Below, one piece after another: positions 11,564-24,200 of a DNA stretch of 64,000 nucleotides; position 1 is the first letter of the stretch, and each line of letters opens with the position of its first letter. The notes under the pieces are model-generated. The model ran no database searches. It was not told the origin of the DNA and saw only the letters and a list, made by a program, of their open reading frames with translations. Source of the stretch: Tetranychus cinnabarinus (lineage: Eukaryota > Arthropoda > Arachnida > Trombidiformes > Tetranychidae); contig WHVY01000002.1 in the NCBI GenBank assembly GCA_022266195.1, positions 3,611,001 through 3,675,000 on the forward strand, given 5' to 3'. A program made the translations under genes and the position numbers.

Positions 11564-13484
11564 TCAGTATATCCTTACCCGATCAAAATGTTTACCAGGA
11601 GGAAGTGAATGACTAGCTGTTGGTGGATTAGAATGACCAGAGAAGGTTCGGTGATTTTGAGGAGCTCGACCTGGCAACCAGACAATTGGATAGCGTTTCA
11701 AGATGCCTAATACCGGTCCATGAACAAAACGTCCAACTTGACGTCCAAAGAGAAAGTCCATGTGAGACCATAGAGGATCAGGAACTCTATATTCAGCCAT
11801 AAGCGGACCTAAAAGTCAAGTTCGTTAAATTGCTGTTTATAATTCAAAAAAGTTATTTTTTTAACTATTGCTATTTTCACCTGGTGTAACATGCAAATAA
11901 CTTCTTGCTGTCCAACAGATACCTTCAGTTATCGCACATTAACTAAATTGTTTTACTAAATATTTCTCAGAATTCTCTAATTTTCAATTGGAATTGAAGA
12001 TTGGATTATCAAGAAAAACTCGTTTATTTAATTCCAAGCTCTCAGCTTCAAGTCAGATTTAGTTGATTGCTGTTATCTTACAATCTTAACCGGTTGACTA
12101 TGCGATAAGTTGTGAAGTTATAATACGTTGCAAAACACATTCTGAGTTAGATTCAATTATGTTAAGATTTGTCGCTTTCCTAGACCTTGCTAGACTTTAC
12201 TAAAGTTTATCTATTAACAATGTCTGAGTTTAATGAATTATTATTGCTTACGTCTTAGAGTTCGTCTGACAGCGTCCATTTCTTCTGCTCCACAAAACAA
12301 ATCGTTTTCGCTCCAAAACATGACCATGTTACTTGTATCCATCCTATCAAAGCGGAAATCTGGTGGTTCTGATCGTCCGTACTTGGCCATATTCTTCTCT
12401 GGACCAAAGTCGAAAAATTGTGTCCTTTTCGTTATCATTTGCTTGTAGTGGACAACATTTTGTGCTGATGTTCCTGCTGGAATGTATGAAAAGTAAACCG
12501 GCAGTCGAGTAATGTTCAACTGTGCCACATTGAGTCCGCCCATTATTTGAAGAACATTTGTACATATGAAATGAAGTTTTGTGGCACAAACAACTTCTGG
12601 AAAGAGTTCCAGTAAAGAAGCATGAGGAAGGAAAGGTCCACCAACTGCGAGCAAATCTTTCATCAACTCTTCATCTGTTAGTATATGTTTCAATCCATCT
12701 TTAGTTGTCGTTAAATTCATTATTGGAGCCAACATGATAAGAGGCTTCAAAATCGAAGCATATTCTGGTCGCTCTGAAAGTAACATAAAAGCTATTGTGG
12801 TGCCTTGAGAATGCCCGATATACGCTATTTCAGATTGTCCAGTTTTGTATTGAATATAACTTATTGACGCTGGAAGGTCTTTAAAAGCCATTTCATCATA
12901 GGAGAAGTTCCAATATTTTTTATCTGTAAGGATAAATCAAATCATCAAATTAATTTACCGTAAATGTATGACAGTTAATTTATCGTTTTACATCATTTAC
13001 CCTTAAATGGACTCATTTTCGTGTGGTTTGTTGAATAAGTATTTCCTCTTGAATTGGGCATCCAAACATCGTATCCATGGTCAGCCAATAGAAACCCTAA
13101 ATTGTTACCAACTTCAGGATGGCGATCTCGATAATGGTTTACTGGATCTTTATCTTCTATCGGACCGTGAAAGTACTCTCCTCCTCCTGGTGAATTAACC
13201 AGGAAAACCATTGAAGACAATAGAAGGCCATGTTGGACGAGGACAACTTTCTTTGGTACATGAACATATTTCGGTGATATTATCCGATGAGCTTGCAATA
13301 TGTAACCATCTTCAGTTGTTATGTAATGAGATTCACCTATGTAACCCCGAGATTGAATGTAAATCAATGGAGGCACAAACTCATCAGGATCCCCTTCACA
13401 TTTGATTATCACTGGAGAGATAATTACAAACAAGAAAACAGTCCATAGATAAGTATCTAAGTAATTACCATGTTTGTTAACCAT
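11564..13484 (-). CDS. Secreted/lysosomal acid lipase (AB-hydrolase lipase family)
   Basis: Three exons (13484-13001, 12923-12252, 11808-11564) give 467 codons with stop. The start is the ATG of MVNKHG; upstream in-frame sequence has no ATG. A hydrophobic signal peptide (about residues 10-27, ending near IIKCEG) points to secretion or lysosomal delivery. Family hallmarks are all present: the oxyanion region VLVQHGLLLSS, the SRGNTYSTNHT segment, and the nucleophile elbow GHSQGTT with Ser200. Asp369 lies in SENDLF and His401 in WSHMDFLFG. The Ser-Asp-His spacing agrees with gastric/lysosomal acid lipases, which hydrolyse triacylglycerols and cholesteryl esters. The protein carries a basic, proline/histidine-rich tail of about 50 residues beyond the usual C-terminus. 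A good donor (CGG|GTAAGG) in that tail may mean the true end is spliced differently. Confidence 0.88.
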
Positions 13485-15375
13485 TTTGATTGCGACTTGT
13501 GGGCTTTTGAATAAATCCCTTTGTAATACCAATAATTATCCATTACCATTGAACCGCTGTAATTTGAGCTTGGCAGTTGAAGTCTGTTTAATTTGTAGTT
13601 TAATTCAGTGTACAATTTGATTTATGCTTTTACCAAATTTTCCAAATGCAAATCATTACAATCAACAGAGGCTGTTGATCTTTTAACCTTTGATTCACAC
13701 CTGTTGATTGATAATAAAACAATTTAATGATTTTACTTTACAACATTGTTTTACTAAATAATTAAAAACTGTATCTCATCAGTGTTCATCCATAAAATAT
13801 TAACACTTGATTTTACGGTGACTTTTATCAACATTTTGATTCATAGTTGCACTGGATTAGCCTTCGATATTTTTAATTACCTATTAATCAAGTATTTTGA
13901 TTGGATAAAACAGGATTCAATAATATTTTTGATGAGCTTTCATCAATTTAGATTAATACCTTTAGGACATTATCCAAACATCAAACATTAGAAGTTATTG
14001 TTTAATTTCAATTATTCAATCTGTTCTAATTTTACTAAATAATTTATAGATACATTTAGGTCATTTAATATTCATGTTAATGGATCATTTTAATCAATCA
14101 AAATCACCGTCATCATCACAACACCATCAAATTATTAGCTTCATTTCCTTATGGTAGACTTGAAAAGGGGTAAAAAGATACTAATGATAGAAATGATTCC
14201 TTTGAAGCTCAATTGATTTAGGGTTTGTCCTCAACCTTCAATTGCTTATTAACTAATGATGACATAATTTCTCTATGTTCACTTCGATAGCACCATGTAG
14301 GTACAGGATAATGAATTTTAATCAGACAAGAGCAGTTATGTGTTTAAAGTCTTGATATTGATGAACAGATTGTTGACCGCCCGCCATTACCAAGCTTGCC
14401 AGATAAACCAGAAAAATTGGACTGCCCTAAACTTGAAGTGAAATAAACAGCAATCATAGAAGAAAAAACATGATTAATTAGATCAGTGAATTACATTTGA
14501 ATGAGCAAACTATAGATGGTTATAAAAGTTGAACATCCCTTTTTTCAGAGCGTTTTGTCCCACTTTCTTGTGTCTCTTTTCAAGTGGTCTGATATCCTCA
14601 TTGAGTGCTAACCGAATGGTCAACATATCCACTCTTTTCATCTATCGTCTGATATGTAATATTTCATATTACCACGTGGTTTCTCCTTTTCTTTACCTAA
14701 AAGTACTCGAAACAAGAAAGGCGAGCTTCTTCACTTTCTTACTGAATACCCAAACTTTTTTTTCCCAATAACCAGTCTCTCTTTTTACTTGCAATGATTA
14801 ATGGGTAATGTTGAGAAAATTTCAAATCTGCTCTTCTTTTTCTCTATTCACTTGTTTAATGTATTAGATCTCAATTATATTGTTTTAATTTTCTCTCCAG
14901 TTATCAATTTAGCATTATCTTGTTACCAGTGTACTCTTTTTCAAGGTGGATGTTATACAATTTAAATCACACAACTATAATCAAACCCTGTTCCGATAAT
15001 CAGACGATAAAGTTAACCTTTTTCATATTCTCTCTTTTTATTTCTTCTGTTTCCTATGTTTCTCGCATTTTTATTCTCGTTTGTTGTTGTTTTATCAAAA
15101 TCATAATTACGTTTAAATTTTACCAACAATTAGTGTAAGTGACTGCTTGTTATTAATTTACAATGAAAATTGCAAAATATTATCACCAGTGAACAAGCTA
15201 CATTCGCCTTCCATACTCATTTTATCTTTGGTTTTGTTGCAGTTCCATGTGGATAGTTTTTCATCGACTGATCTGGTTTATTTAAGCTGTTTACCAACAG
15301 CTCATCGTAAATCAAACTAAAAGTTATAATCTCAACATCCTCATTTTAAGTTTGGTTTGTTTCAGCTAACAAGTG
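13485..15375. other. Divergent intergenic region, lipase and MFS promoters
   Basis: About 1.9 kb between divergent lipase (-) and MFS (+) genes. It is mostly AT-rich. Open frames at 13782-13991, 14529-14771 and 14920-15138 have hydrophobic AT-rich translations without domains. A short higher-GC patch around 14348-14446 is described separately. Confidence 0.4.
14348..14446 (+). other. Isolated coding-like patch (32 codons), possible exon or gene remnant
   Basis: This frame has a composition unlike its flanks: DIDEQIVDRPPLPSLPDK followed by PEKLDCPKLEVK and a stop. It is locally GC-richer (GACCGCCCGCCATTACC), proline- and charge-rich, and bounded by stop codons. The opposite strand is also open over much of it. 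I find no exon partner with clear splice sites, so it could be a lone exon, a pseudogene scrap or chance. Confidence 0.2.
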
Positions 15376-18037
15376 ATGGTAAAATTGTCAAAATATGAAA
15401 AAATTGCCACTGCCATTGTTTGGCTGGTATATTTTGTTTATGTAAGTAAACCATTGACTATTTCTTTTTCATCTTTTCATTTGACAAGCATTTAATTCTT
15501 GATTTATTGTTTCATTTTTTCCATGTAATTTCAGGGCATTGCTACTTCTCTCATGAATACAACTATAATTGATCTCACCGAGATTCTACAAACGGATGTA
15601 TCAACTGTTTCATATGGACTTCTATCTCGAGCCGTTTTTCACTGCATTGGAGCTCCATTATGTGAGTTGAAAGCCGTTTTTCGTAGACTTCCTATAATAG
15701 ATCCTTTTCATTTGTTTAATTGTGCCAATTGGCAATGTGGGAAATAAACAATCTAAATGATGATTTATCTCGAAGATTTCTTAAGTGTGCCAACCAAGCT
15801 ACTATTTTGAAGTAAACACATTGTTTTGTCTTATTATCATTACTGTTGTTTATTTTCAACAAGGTTTTCTTTTTGTTTCAACCTGTATTCATTGCTACCA
15901 GTTTTTTTATCCATTGTTCTGTGAACTTTAACCTTTTAACAACAAACTTTTCCTCAATCAGAATCAAAAATCAGGGACAATTAAGATTAGATCATGATCA
16001 AATTTTCTTCGAACAAAGACAATATTTTCAAGAGCCTAGTTTGCTGGGCATTGCATTTTTAAGAATTGCATTTGCTCTTACTCTTTGATATTTTATTTGA
16101 AAAGAAGCACTTGATCCCTCGAGTGAAATGTTACTATTATTATATAATATTTTCTTATTTCAACTTGAATTTAGTTCAGTGCATGAACTATCAGTTATCA
16201 ACTAGACTATTCATGGAATAATTTCAGACTAATTTGAGACAACCTCGGATAAGAGCTCAGACATTTATTTTACAATTTTTTATTCCCTTCAAGCATCATA
16301 ATCTCAAAAGTGACTATAATTATTACGATGTCATTAATATGGGTATTTTTTCCACATCTTATAATCCAATAACTTTTCCATGCTTATTTGACATTATTTT
16401 CCTTCCATTACACAAGTTATTCGACATTGAAAAGCTAGACTTTCTCTCTTCTAACCCATTTATTGCTAGATTATCCTTTTTAAGCTATTGAATTAAGATT
16501 ACTGAAAGAGTCAAGAATATATAATATAAATGTTATCCAATAATTTGACATTTTTTTAATCATGTAGTTAACTCATGCCTTCCAACTCAGTCTAGTGATT
16601 GTTCCGCATTTAAGATGCAATCTTTGAAGACAAATCAAGGTTATTCAACTAAATCAGGAAATACTTTACTTTTGCGATTTTTATCACCAATAATTGATTT
16701 ACGAGCATTTCGTCAGATATTTCAAGACTTGTCGCCTTTTGATTTATTATCAAATTACATTTAAAATTTTATAAATTTAGATAATTTTGAGATCACTAAT
16801 TTTTTTACTCTTTTTCAATTTTTCAGTTGGCTGGACATTTACATTATTCAGTCGAGAGTTTCAATATGCTCTATCGTTGGCTTTATTTGGTCTCGGAACT
16901 TGTTTTACTGCCTCATCAAAAACATTTACCACTTTCATCGTTTTTAATTCACTCGCTGGTTTGGCTACTTCTGGTGTCGACATTGCCTCTTATGTTATAC
17001 TTCTAGAAATTTATAAGGAAAATGCCAACCCTTATTTGCAAGCCATGGGTGGTTTTTGGGGTCTCGGACAAATTTTAGCCCCTTTGATCACTCGTCCTTT
17101 CCTATCTTCTGATGAAACATTTGAAACAGGAAATACTACCATCACTAAACACATTCCTACATCGATTCAAATTCCTTACAATGTGCTTGGAATCGCTTGT
17201 GTCGTTGTTGGAGGTTTTGTAATGATATTCACTTGTTTCTACGAAAGTCAAAAATCAAAATCATCTGACCATTCACCAAAGACCAAAGTTGAACCTGATC
17301 TGGCCTCAAGATCTTCATCATTATCTGCATCATTTCGTGAAAACATTGGGAAACACCCAATTAAAAGGGAAGATTCCTTTTTATTGCCCAAAAAACTGCC
17401 TAAAGGTTATTATATAACGATAGTCCTTCTTGCTGCCATCCTCGTCAATTTTCAAATTGGACTTGATTTAGATTTTTTCAATTTCCTTCACACCTATGCT
17501 GTTGAAGGTCCAACTAAAATAACCAAATCTGATGCTAGCTATCTAGTGTCATTGTGCGGTTTCGTTCAACTGGCTTCAAGATTTGTTTCAATCTTCATTT
17601 CCATTTACGTTCGACCTGGTACTATTATATCTATCTCGTCTCTAATTACCCTTGCTGCTGTTATTTCTCTAATATTTACGGGAACAACAATTACTGGTCT
17701 GTGGACAGGAGCTATAATACTATCAATTGGACTCGCTCCAATCGGTTCATCCATCTATGCATACCTCGAGGAAAGAATGACTGTTACTAGCACAATTGCC
17801 GCTATCTTGAGCTTTTCAAGCACTATTTTATCAACGTCCGGACCTTATATTGTTGGCAACACCATATCAACTGATCCATTTGTATTTATCCTTTATATCC
17901 TGATCTGCAATGTCTCAGTAATCATCATGTATATAATGCTGGTAATAGCTGAAGTCTGGCGACGTCGGTATTTAGAAAAGCAGAAAAATTTAAACACACT
18001 TTTTAATAATCGACCAAATTACATCTCTAAACCATGA
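15376..18037 (+). CDS. Major facilitator superfamily transporter, MFSD4/NaGLT1-like
   Basis: Three exons (15376-15441, 15535-15661, 16827-18037) give 468 codons with stop. The second intron is 1165 bp. The product is a polytopic membrane protein with about 11-12 hydrophobic spans and a polar central loop (about residues 215-265, Ser/Lys-rich) between the two six-helix halves. The segment after helix 4, ending in NPYLQAMGGFWGLGQILAP, resembles the MFSD4A/sodium-dependent glucose transporter 1 group (PYLQALHFSFGLGAFLAPL pattern), so sugar or related solute transport at the plasma membrane is plausible. The substrate cannot be read from sequence. The C-terminal tail is short and basic. The start Met is the first ATG and is followed directly by helix 1. 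Confidence 0.78.
15662..16826. other. Intron 2 of the MFS gene
   Basis: 1165-bp intron bounded by T|GTGAGT and TTTTTCAG|T. Open frames at 15846-16088 and 16234-16491 are AT-rich with no domain. I see no mobile-element ends or nested RNA gene. Confidence 0.6.
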
Positions 18038-20155
18038 TTCTCTTTTTCTGAGAAAAATCGTTACCATTATAGATTTTTGGTGGCACAATGAAAATTAGTA
18101 AATTATATTAACAAAGAAATGTCAAACGGGTTAACACATTCAAAAGATTGGAAACGACAAGACAGAAGTTACATGTGATGAAGTTTGGAAACCGATAAAT
18201 ATCAAAACCATTCCAACTCTAATCTTTCAACTTCAGTTTCCGTGGCCAATCTAAAAAACATATCATGAATCATCTAGTCCAGCACTATTTAACTAAAAAA
18301 TTGAACAAAACATTTTGTTTACTATTTTTCAAGCATATCAAAATATCGACTATTGATAATCATCCAATAAATTTTATTAAATTTAACGCTTGATCTATAT
18401 CTTTTGTAATCATTTGTCTTTATTATCGGTCTATGTGAAAAGTGTTTAGAAGCTAATGGTTTGGTTGAGTTTGAGTATTTTCGAGTCGACTGGCTACTAA
18501 TTGATTGATACTACTTGATTGATTTAAGATGCACTCAAAATTATTGATATGGTGGTTCCATAATGCGAAGTTAACCAGAGAACAGAAATGAAGAGGGAAG
18601 ACGCAATGATTATCAACATGATGTATGATTTATTTATCCCTTTCAAAATTTATTCAGGAAAATGGAAGAAAAGGATGGCAATGGCAATCGTTAGTCATTT
18701 AATAGAACCTTATCCGAATCAAATGTTGAATTTGTGAGAGAACATCAATGATAATTCGATTTGAATTGTTTTCTCCATCGCAATGCGAAAAATTATGCTT
18801 ATGAATATGACGATGATCATGATTGGCTATTAGTCTATTTACCTAGGAAGATGGAGATGGAGACGAGGACGAAGGAGAAATTTACAATTTTTTTAATCAT
18901 TACTTTTAGGTGCATCAGCATAAATAACAATTCATGCTGAATTTTTGTCTCCAACAGGCAATTTTTGATTAACTAACATTGACAGGGTCAGCAATTGAAA
19001 ATAATAGAGTGAATTGATAGTGCAATAATTGTAAAGGTAATAATAATAATAATGATAATAATAATAGTATAATTAAATGATGTACTCAATGTTATTAGAT
19101 AGATTGAGATAGTGATTGACCCCTTTGAGCAATAGGGAGAAGAGTGAAAATAATAAGCCAAATTAAAATCAAATTGAGACATCAATCAAATCAAATAATT
19201 GGAACTAAATGCGCATGAAAAATTTTTGTGTCATACAATGAGAAAGAAAGCAATTTCAAGATGAAATCGTTGATTGAATAGGATTGGAAAAATAAGATTT
19301 ACAAGTTGATTGTTAATTTAAGGCTACTGATTTTGTTGATGATATAGTGAGCAAATTTGAATAATTAAAAGCAATTATCCAAATTTAGATCGACCATCAG
19401 AAACCTGTGTCACATGATTATATTGATTGTAAATAATAATTGATTAACAGAAATTGGAGGATAATTGAAGGTTGATGTGAGTAAAACATATCTAATACAA
19501 TAGTAAACAAATCAATTAATTAAAATTTGATTGAGAAATAATTTGGGATCAATTAAAGTTAATATTAACCAATAAGACTATTCCTGATTGATAGAGAATG
19601 GCAAGGATAGAAAGGATAGATTCGGGATGGAGAAACATATGGTTAGTTTAGGGAACGTAGACGTTTCTAATTGTAATTTAATGGTCTTTGCTTTCAAGGA
19701 TAAATTTGTTATCAATGAAGCAAATTAAGGAATGACTCAGGAAAATCCAGAGAAAATAATTTCAGAAAAGTTAACCAAGGTAAGTTGAGGGGTTAGGGAA
19801 GTTGCCTGTTATCTGTTTCATTTGTAAATGTTAAGTCAAAGTGAAATCCCTAATTTCCTTGCCATAGACTGTGGACATAATTACTAACTATTTGATCATC
19901 AAAAGAATTAATCTTTTTTTCTTGTTGTAAAAACACAAAATGCGCATCACAATTAGCTTTGCCTGTCAAACTAGCGATATTTGTTTGTTTCTAGATTAGC
20001 AAGGGGCATGAAAAAGTGAAGGCTGTTGGGTTGAAATAGTTTCCATTGATGAGCTGGTTGATGAACATAACGATGATGGTGACAATGCTGGTAATGATAA
20101 ACTAATGAAATAATGATAGTGATCCAGAGAGTTTAAAGAACTGGCAAGAAGAGAA
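18038..20155. other. Convergent intergenic region
   Basis: About 2.1 kb between the 3' ends of the MFS (+) and mind bomb-like (-) genes. It has no supported coding sequence and contains an AAT/TAA-type microsatellite at about 19037-19067. The open frame at 18988-19185 (-) is the translation of that repeat (Ile/Thr run) and is not a gene. Confidence 0.5.
19037..19067. repeat. TAA/AAT microsatellite
   Basis: About ten trinucleotide units of the TAA/AAT type with a single-base interruption (AATGATAAT), visible by eye. A simple sequence repeat in intergenic DNA. Confidence 0.8.
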
Positions 20156-23100
20156 TTAATAAATGTTGATTCTCTTAGTTATCGTCTTCCGACACATATG
20201 GCAAATTGATAAGGTACTCGAACAGTTAGCACATGCACCATGACCACAAAGAAAGATTACGTTTTTAGTGCTTTCTAAACAAATTCCACATGTATTGGCT
20301 TCTTCGATCTCCATGATTTTGGTTTCAAGGTATTGTAACCTTTGAATTGGATCAGAAATATTTAATTCACCATCAGGTTTGATCGTGAGAGATTTGGCTT
20401 GAAAATTATTGAGCAGTGAGGTTGTTGATGATGATGGTAATGGACCAAATGACATGTTAGATGATGAATTCGAAGATGAAGCTCCATGATCTACAATTCC
20501 GTAAATTTGTCCATTACTTGATTCTATGTATAATAATTTTTTAATCACTTGTTTACAGCTAATGCATTTTTTCATCCGAACGATACAATCACTACAATCG
20601 CTGCAACAAACTTGATGAGTACACGGATAGAAGCGAATGTTTGCAAAATTTTCATCACAAATCAAACATTTAATATCCGTATTGTTGGCTTCGCTTGTTG
20701 CATTTAATTGGTTACTTGCACTATCAGAGGTCGACGAATTGCTCGAAGTCGGATTATTGTTGTTGATGTTATTTGTATTACTGCTAGTTGATGTATTGGC
20801 TGGATCCGTGCCTTCAAGAGACTGTTTATCAGCTGAATAGATTTCTCTTGAGCTTTCAGCTAACATTCCTAGTTCATTCAGCCAGTCTTTTAATGTGTAA
20901 ACATCAGGCTTTTTATCTTTAGCTTGTTCAACTCTTTTCATTTCTGTTGAGAGAGAAAAAAACAAATTCGTATTAAATTCATGTTTCAATTTTCCCATTA
21001 ACAGTGGTGTGGACATGAATCCAGAATAAGATCAATAGTTAAGTTCACCTCAAACTCAACTATTTGCAAATAGCAAACTAAACAAAAGATATTTTGAACA
21101 ATGCAGAGCCAAATCAGTGAATTAGGGCGACAAAATGAAAACAGTGTCAACAGAAGATTAGACATCATTAGATTTCTTTTTACATTAAAGTTGCCTGCTA
21201 AGATTTGTTTAATTAATGAAAGCATCTCGAGATTCAAGAACTCGATATGGAAAGTCTAGATTGTGACAAATTGCTAACAGATAGTGTTTGTATTGAAATT
21301 AAAAAATTGACTAATTTAGAGATGATTAAACTCAGATTACACTCTATGCATAATCAGTGTTGTATTCAATCTCATCATCTAATTATGCCTATTGTTTCAA
21401 GCAAATTGAAGGCGTTAATGTTTGCCATTGAAAATATAATGGAAAATAATGAAAGGTGAATGATAGAATGATTTAACCTCGCGTGAATGACAAAAAATTC
21501 AATAGTCAATTAAAACTCTTTGTCCAAACATTAAAGTAAATAATGGATGCGGATGAGGCAGAGAAAAAAATAATTATGCAATTAATGTTTTGATTGAGAG
21601 ACTAAATATGAGCGATGGACTTCAATAAAATGAATCCAATAAAACATCTTTCAGTGAAAGGATTGTATTGTAAACGAATAAATTCTTAAAGAAAAAAGGG
21701 AAATCAAACGGTTAAAAGGTAAAATGTGCTTTTAAAGCTTTACAGAAACGTTTGTTGCCATAAACTTGATAAGTTGAATTGAAATGTCAGGTAAGCTAAA
21801 GCGATGAAGTAAACTTGGAAAAACCCAAATAAAAAAGGTGATCCCCTGACGTTGATACACTAAAATTGGTGATGCATTATCATTATCAATATATTATTAG
21901 CATATATTGACATTATTTTTCCGTGAAATACTAACTTAAGGATAAAAGTTGAGTGAAAACAAATACGAACTAATTAATAGAATTCGCAGACAAAAGCTTC
22001 GATGAGACTCATGAACTAATAGAAAACATCAAAATGATATTTGAGCTGGTTTAACATTAGATTAAACGATTGAATCACATGAAAGCTGCTGTTCGTTCCC
22101 AGCAGAAAATATAATCATGAATTTGCTGATGGAACCAGTTTAACTGTAAAATACTAAATTGAAAGATTGTTAGTGTAAAATGAAATGTTTTCAACAAATT
22201 TGACCCGCGTTTAGAAACTTTGATTTTTTCAAACCTCATGTACGTTGAAAGGAACTAATGCTGAAGTATTGAAAAATTTTGCTGGCTAATTATTTGCTGG
22301 CGAAATTTTTCTTGAAGCGAGAAATAACAGATTGAAAAAGATTTACCTAAATCAGCTCAAATTGTCATGTTAAAAATAATTATGATAGATGGAATATACT
22401 ATTGTGTCGTCATCTAAATCAAGAAGGAAAGAGAAAAATTACGAACCTGATATGTTTATAACGCATTGAGGATTGAGAGTCCATGTTTTACCTTCGAAGC
22501 TAACTCTAAGATCACCATCAGTATAAACTTTAACAACTCTACCAGTTGATCCAAGTATATTTGTCATATCAGGTACATATTCACCGTGATAATGCTGAAG
22601 TTTTTTAACTAGATCCTCATCATCAATAACTTTGACAAGATCACCAATTGCAAAACAACTATACTTTTCCAAGGCGTCGGGGTTAAAAGTCCAACGCATT
22701 CGGCATTTGTCAAATTGAACTCTTATATCACGTTTATCTGTAATTCGGTGGACAATTCCGACTTTATTTATATATTGAGCCATTCTAGGATTCCATCCTC
22801 CGTGGTCTTTTTGTAATGTTTTAAGATCGTCGACAGTGGAAACAGCCACTCTCACTTTATCACCAATATTGAAAGGACAACTTCTAGCCATCGCTCCGAC
22901 GGATGAAGAAGATGAAGATGAAGAGGATGATTGTTGCTGTTGTCTTTGTTGTGATGAGGCTATTTGAGGTCTGGCTGTAGCTGCGGCGCCAATTAAAGAT
23001 TCAGGTGGACCGGAAACAACAAAATTTTGTCCAAGTATTGGCAAATGATCTCTATAATAATAACCACCGGCAGCATCTACAACACATTTAAGATCGACTT

Positions 23101-24200
23101 TTCCTTTGTGACCTACACGATAAACGTTGGAAGATCTTTGCCATTTAACACTAGCAACACTGCGACCAGAGGCTGAGTCCCAATCCCGAATGTCAATCAC
23201 TTCACCAATTTTACCATCACCTCCTATTGAAGTTAAAAGTAAAATGTGTTGGAATAATCATTCATTGGCTCCACCTTTTTATCTATGATCTCGTTCATCT
23301 CTCATTCTCTGTTTATTCACTGTCTCACTTGACTACTGCATATCATATCACACAACGAATTTTATTGTGATCAACTTACCATCTTGTAGGTCCCACTCCC
23401 AATCGTAACCTCGTACAACTCGGGCTCCTTTAAATATTCCTCGGGCCTGTATTTTCACTGTATTGTTAAGGGACCTCTTTGGCATCTCCAAACTGTAGTC
23501 GGTGAGATAAAAAACATTAGCAAAAACAAATATTTCCAATTCTCAATCTAAAAGACTAGTGTAAAATCTAGATTGCTAAGACCTTGGAAGATATGAGCAA
23601 GATGCAAAAGTAAGATGGATTAATTAATACTAGATAAACCGAAGACTACTATATCAATAAATTAAATGATAATAGCCGAAAAAGTAAAAGCTAAAACTAA
23701 CAGTAAGCTCAATTGATTTAGATTTAAGAGACAGAAAGTTGAATTAGAACTAGAGAACTGTAGTAAATAGCACTGCTTCGGTTAAAAAGAGAGAAAAAAA
23801 CCAACCCGAGATGGTAAATCGTATCAATCCTGATAAACGGATGGTTCAAGTCATGAGCTCCTTTCATGTAACACGGTGTACATAGGTCAAATTCAATACA
23901 TGTTGAACATTGCCATCTCATACCAATGATACCAGCGGATCCACATTCATCACATTTAACTCTTGGATGGTATGCACCGGCAGGTGCATTGTCTAACACC
24001 CTTAAATCATATGACCCTTGATATCCAACTCTATAATTACTTCGAGACCCAGAGTCCCATTGAACTACAACCGTTTTAAAAGGTATAGTGGATGAATTGC
24101 GATGGCCAATCTCTACAACAGTTCCAACATGCCCTACTCCGCCATCTTGCAGGCCCCACTTCCAGTCCGGTCCACGGACAACTCGAAGTCCTAATTCCAT
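20156..24200 (-). CDS. Mind bomb-like E3 ubiquitin ligase lacking the ankyrin block
   Basis: Four exons (24200-23806, 23492-23380, 23223-22447, 20943-20156) give 691 codons with stop, in phase throughout. Domain order: first MIB/HERC2 domain (about 1-70, ARVVRG-type motif LRVVRGPDWKWGLQDGG), ZZ zinc finger (about 80-130, CDECG...CSTC...CTPCY), second MIB/HERC2 domain (ARVVRGYDWEWDLQDG), two REP-like repeats each ending WTxNP, then a Ser/Asn-rich linker and two RING fingers. The last RING (CGICLESTKNVIFLCGHGAC ending RKTITKRINIY) matches the C-terminal RING of MIB1. Mind bomb proteins ubiquitinate Notch ligands (Delta/Jagged) for endocytosis; the N-terminal half binds ligand and the last RING is catalytic. 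Canonical MIB1/2 are about 1,000 residues and carry several ankyrin repeats between REP and RING. Here exon 3 joins the RING exon directly in phase and the 1.5-kb intron shows no ankyrin coding. Poly-Ser and Asn tracts are species-style insertions. Confidence 0.85.
20944..22446. other. Intron between REP and RING exons of the mind bomb-like gene
   Basis: 1503-bp intron with donor CAG|GTTCGT and acceptor TCTCTCAACAG. This is where ankyrin exons would be expected. On the minus strand stops are dense apart from one open frame (21237-20998) whose hydrophobic translation has no ankyrin consensus (no GxTPLHxAA pattern). Two overlapping plus-strand frames lie at 21101-21459. Confidence 0.7.
21101..21459 (+). 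CDS. Possible nested gene: two overlapping short ORFs
   Basis: Two plus-strand frames lie inside the mind bomb intron. The first (21101-21259) encodes 52 residues beginning MQSQISELGRQNENSVNRRL. The second (21247-21459) encodes 70 residues beginning MESLDCDKLLTDSVC and ending MFAIENIMENNER. They overlap by 13 bp (ATGGAAAGTCTAG), so the start of the second lies in the end of the first. Both translations are charged and helix-like rather than Phe/Ile junk, and AATAAA sequences follow at about 21626 and 21640. They could be one small coiled-coil-like protein broken by an indel or a missed intron, a bicistronic transcript, or chance. I recognise no family. Confidence 0.3.

Noticed and set aside
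20998..21237. 79-codon minus-strand frame as a possible ankyrin exon
   Set aside because: The translation is hydrophobic with no ankyrin consensus, and it does not join in phase with flanking exons as well as the direct REP-RING junction.
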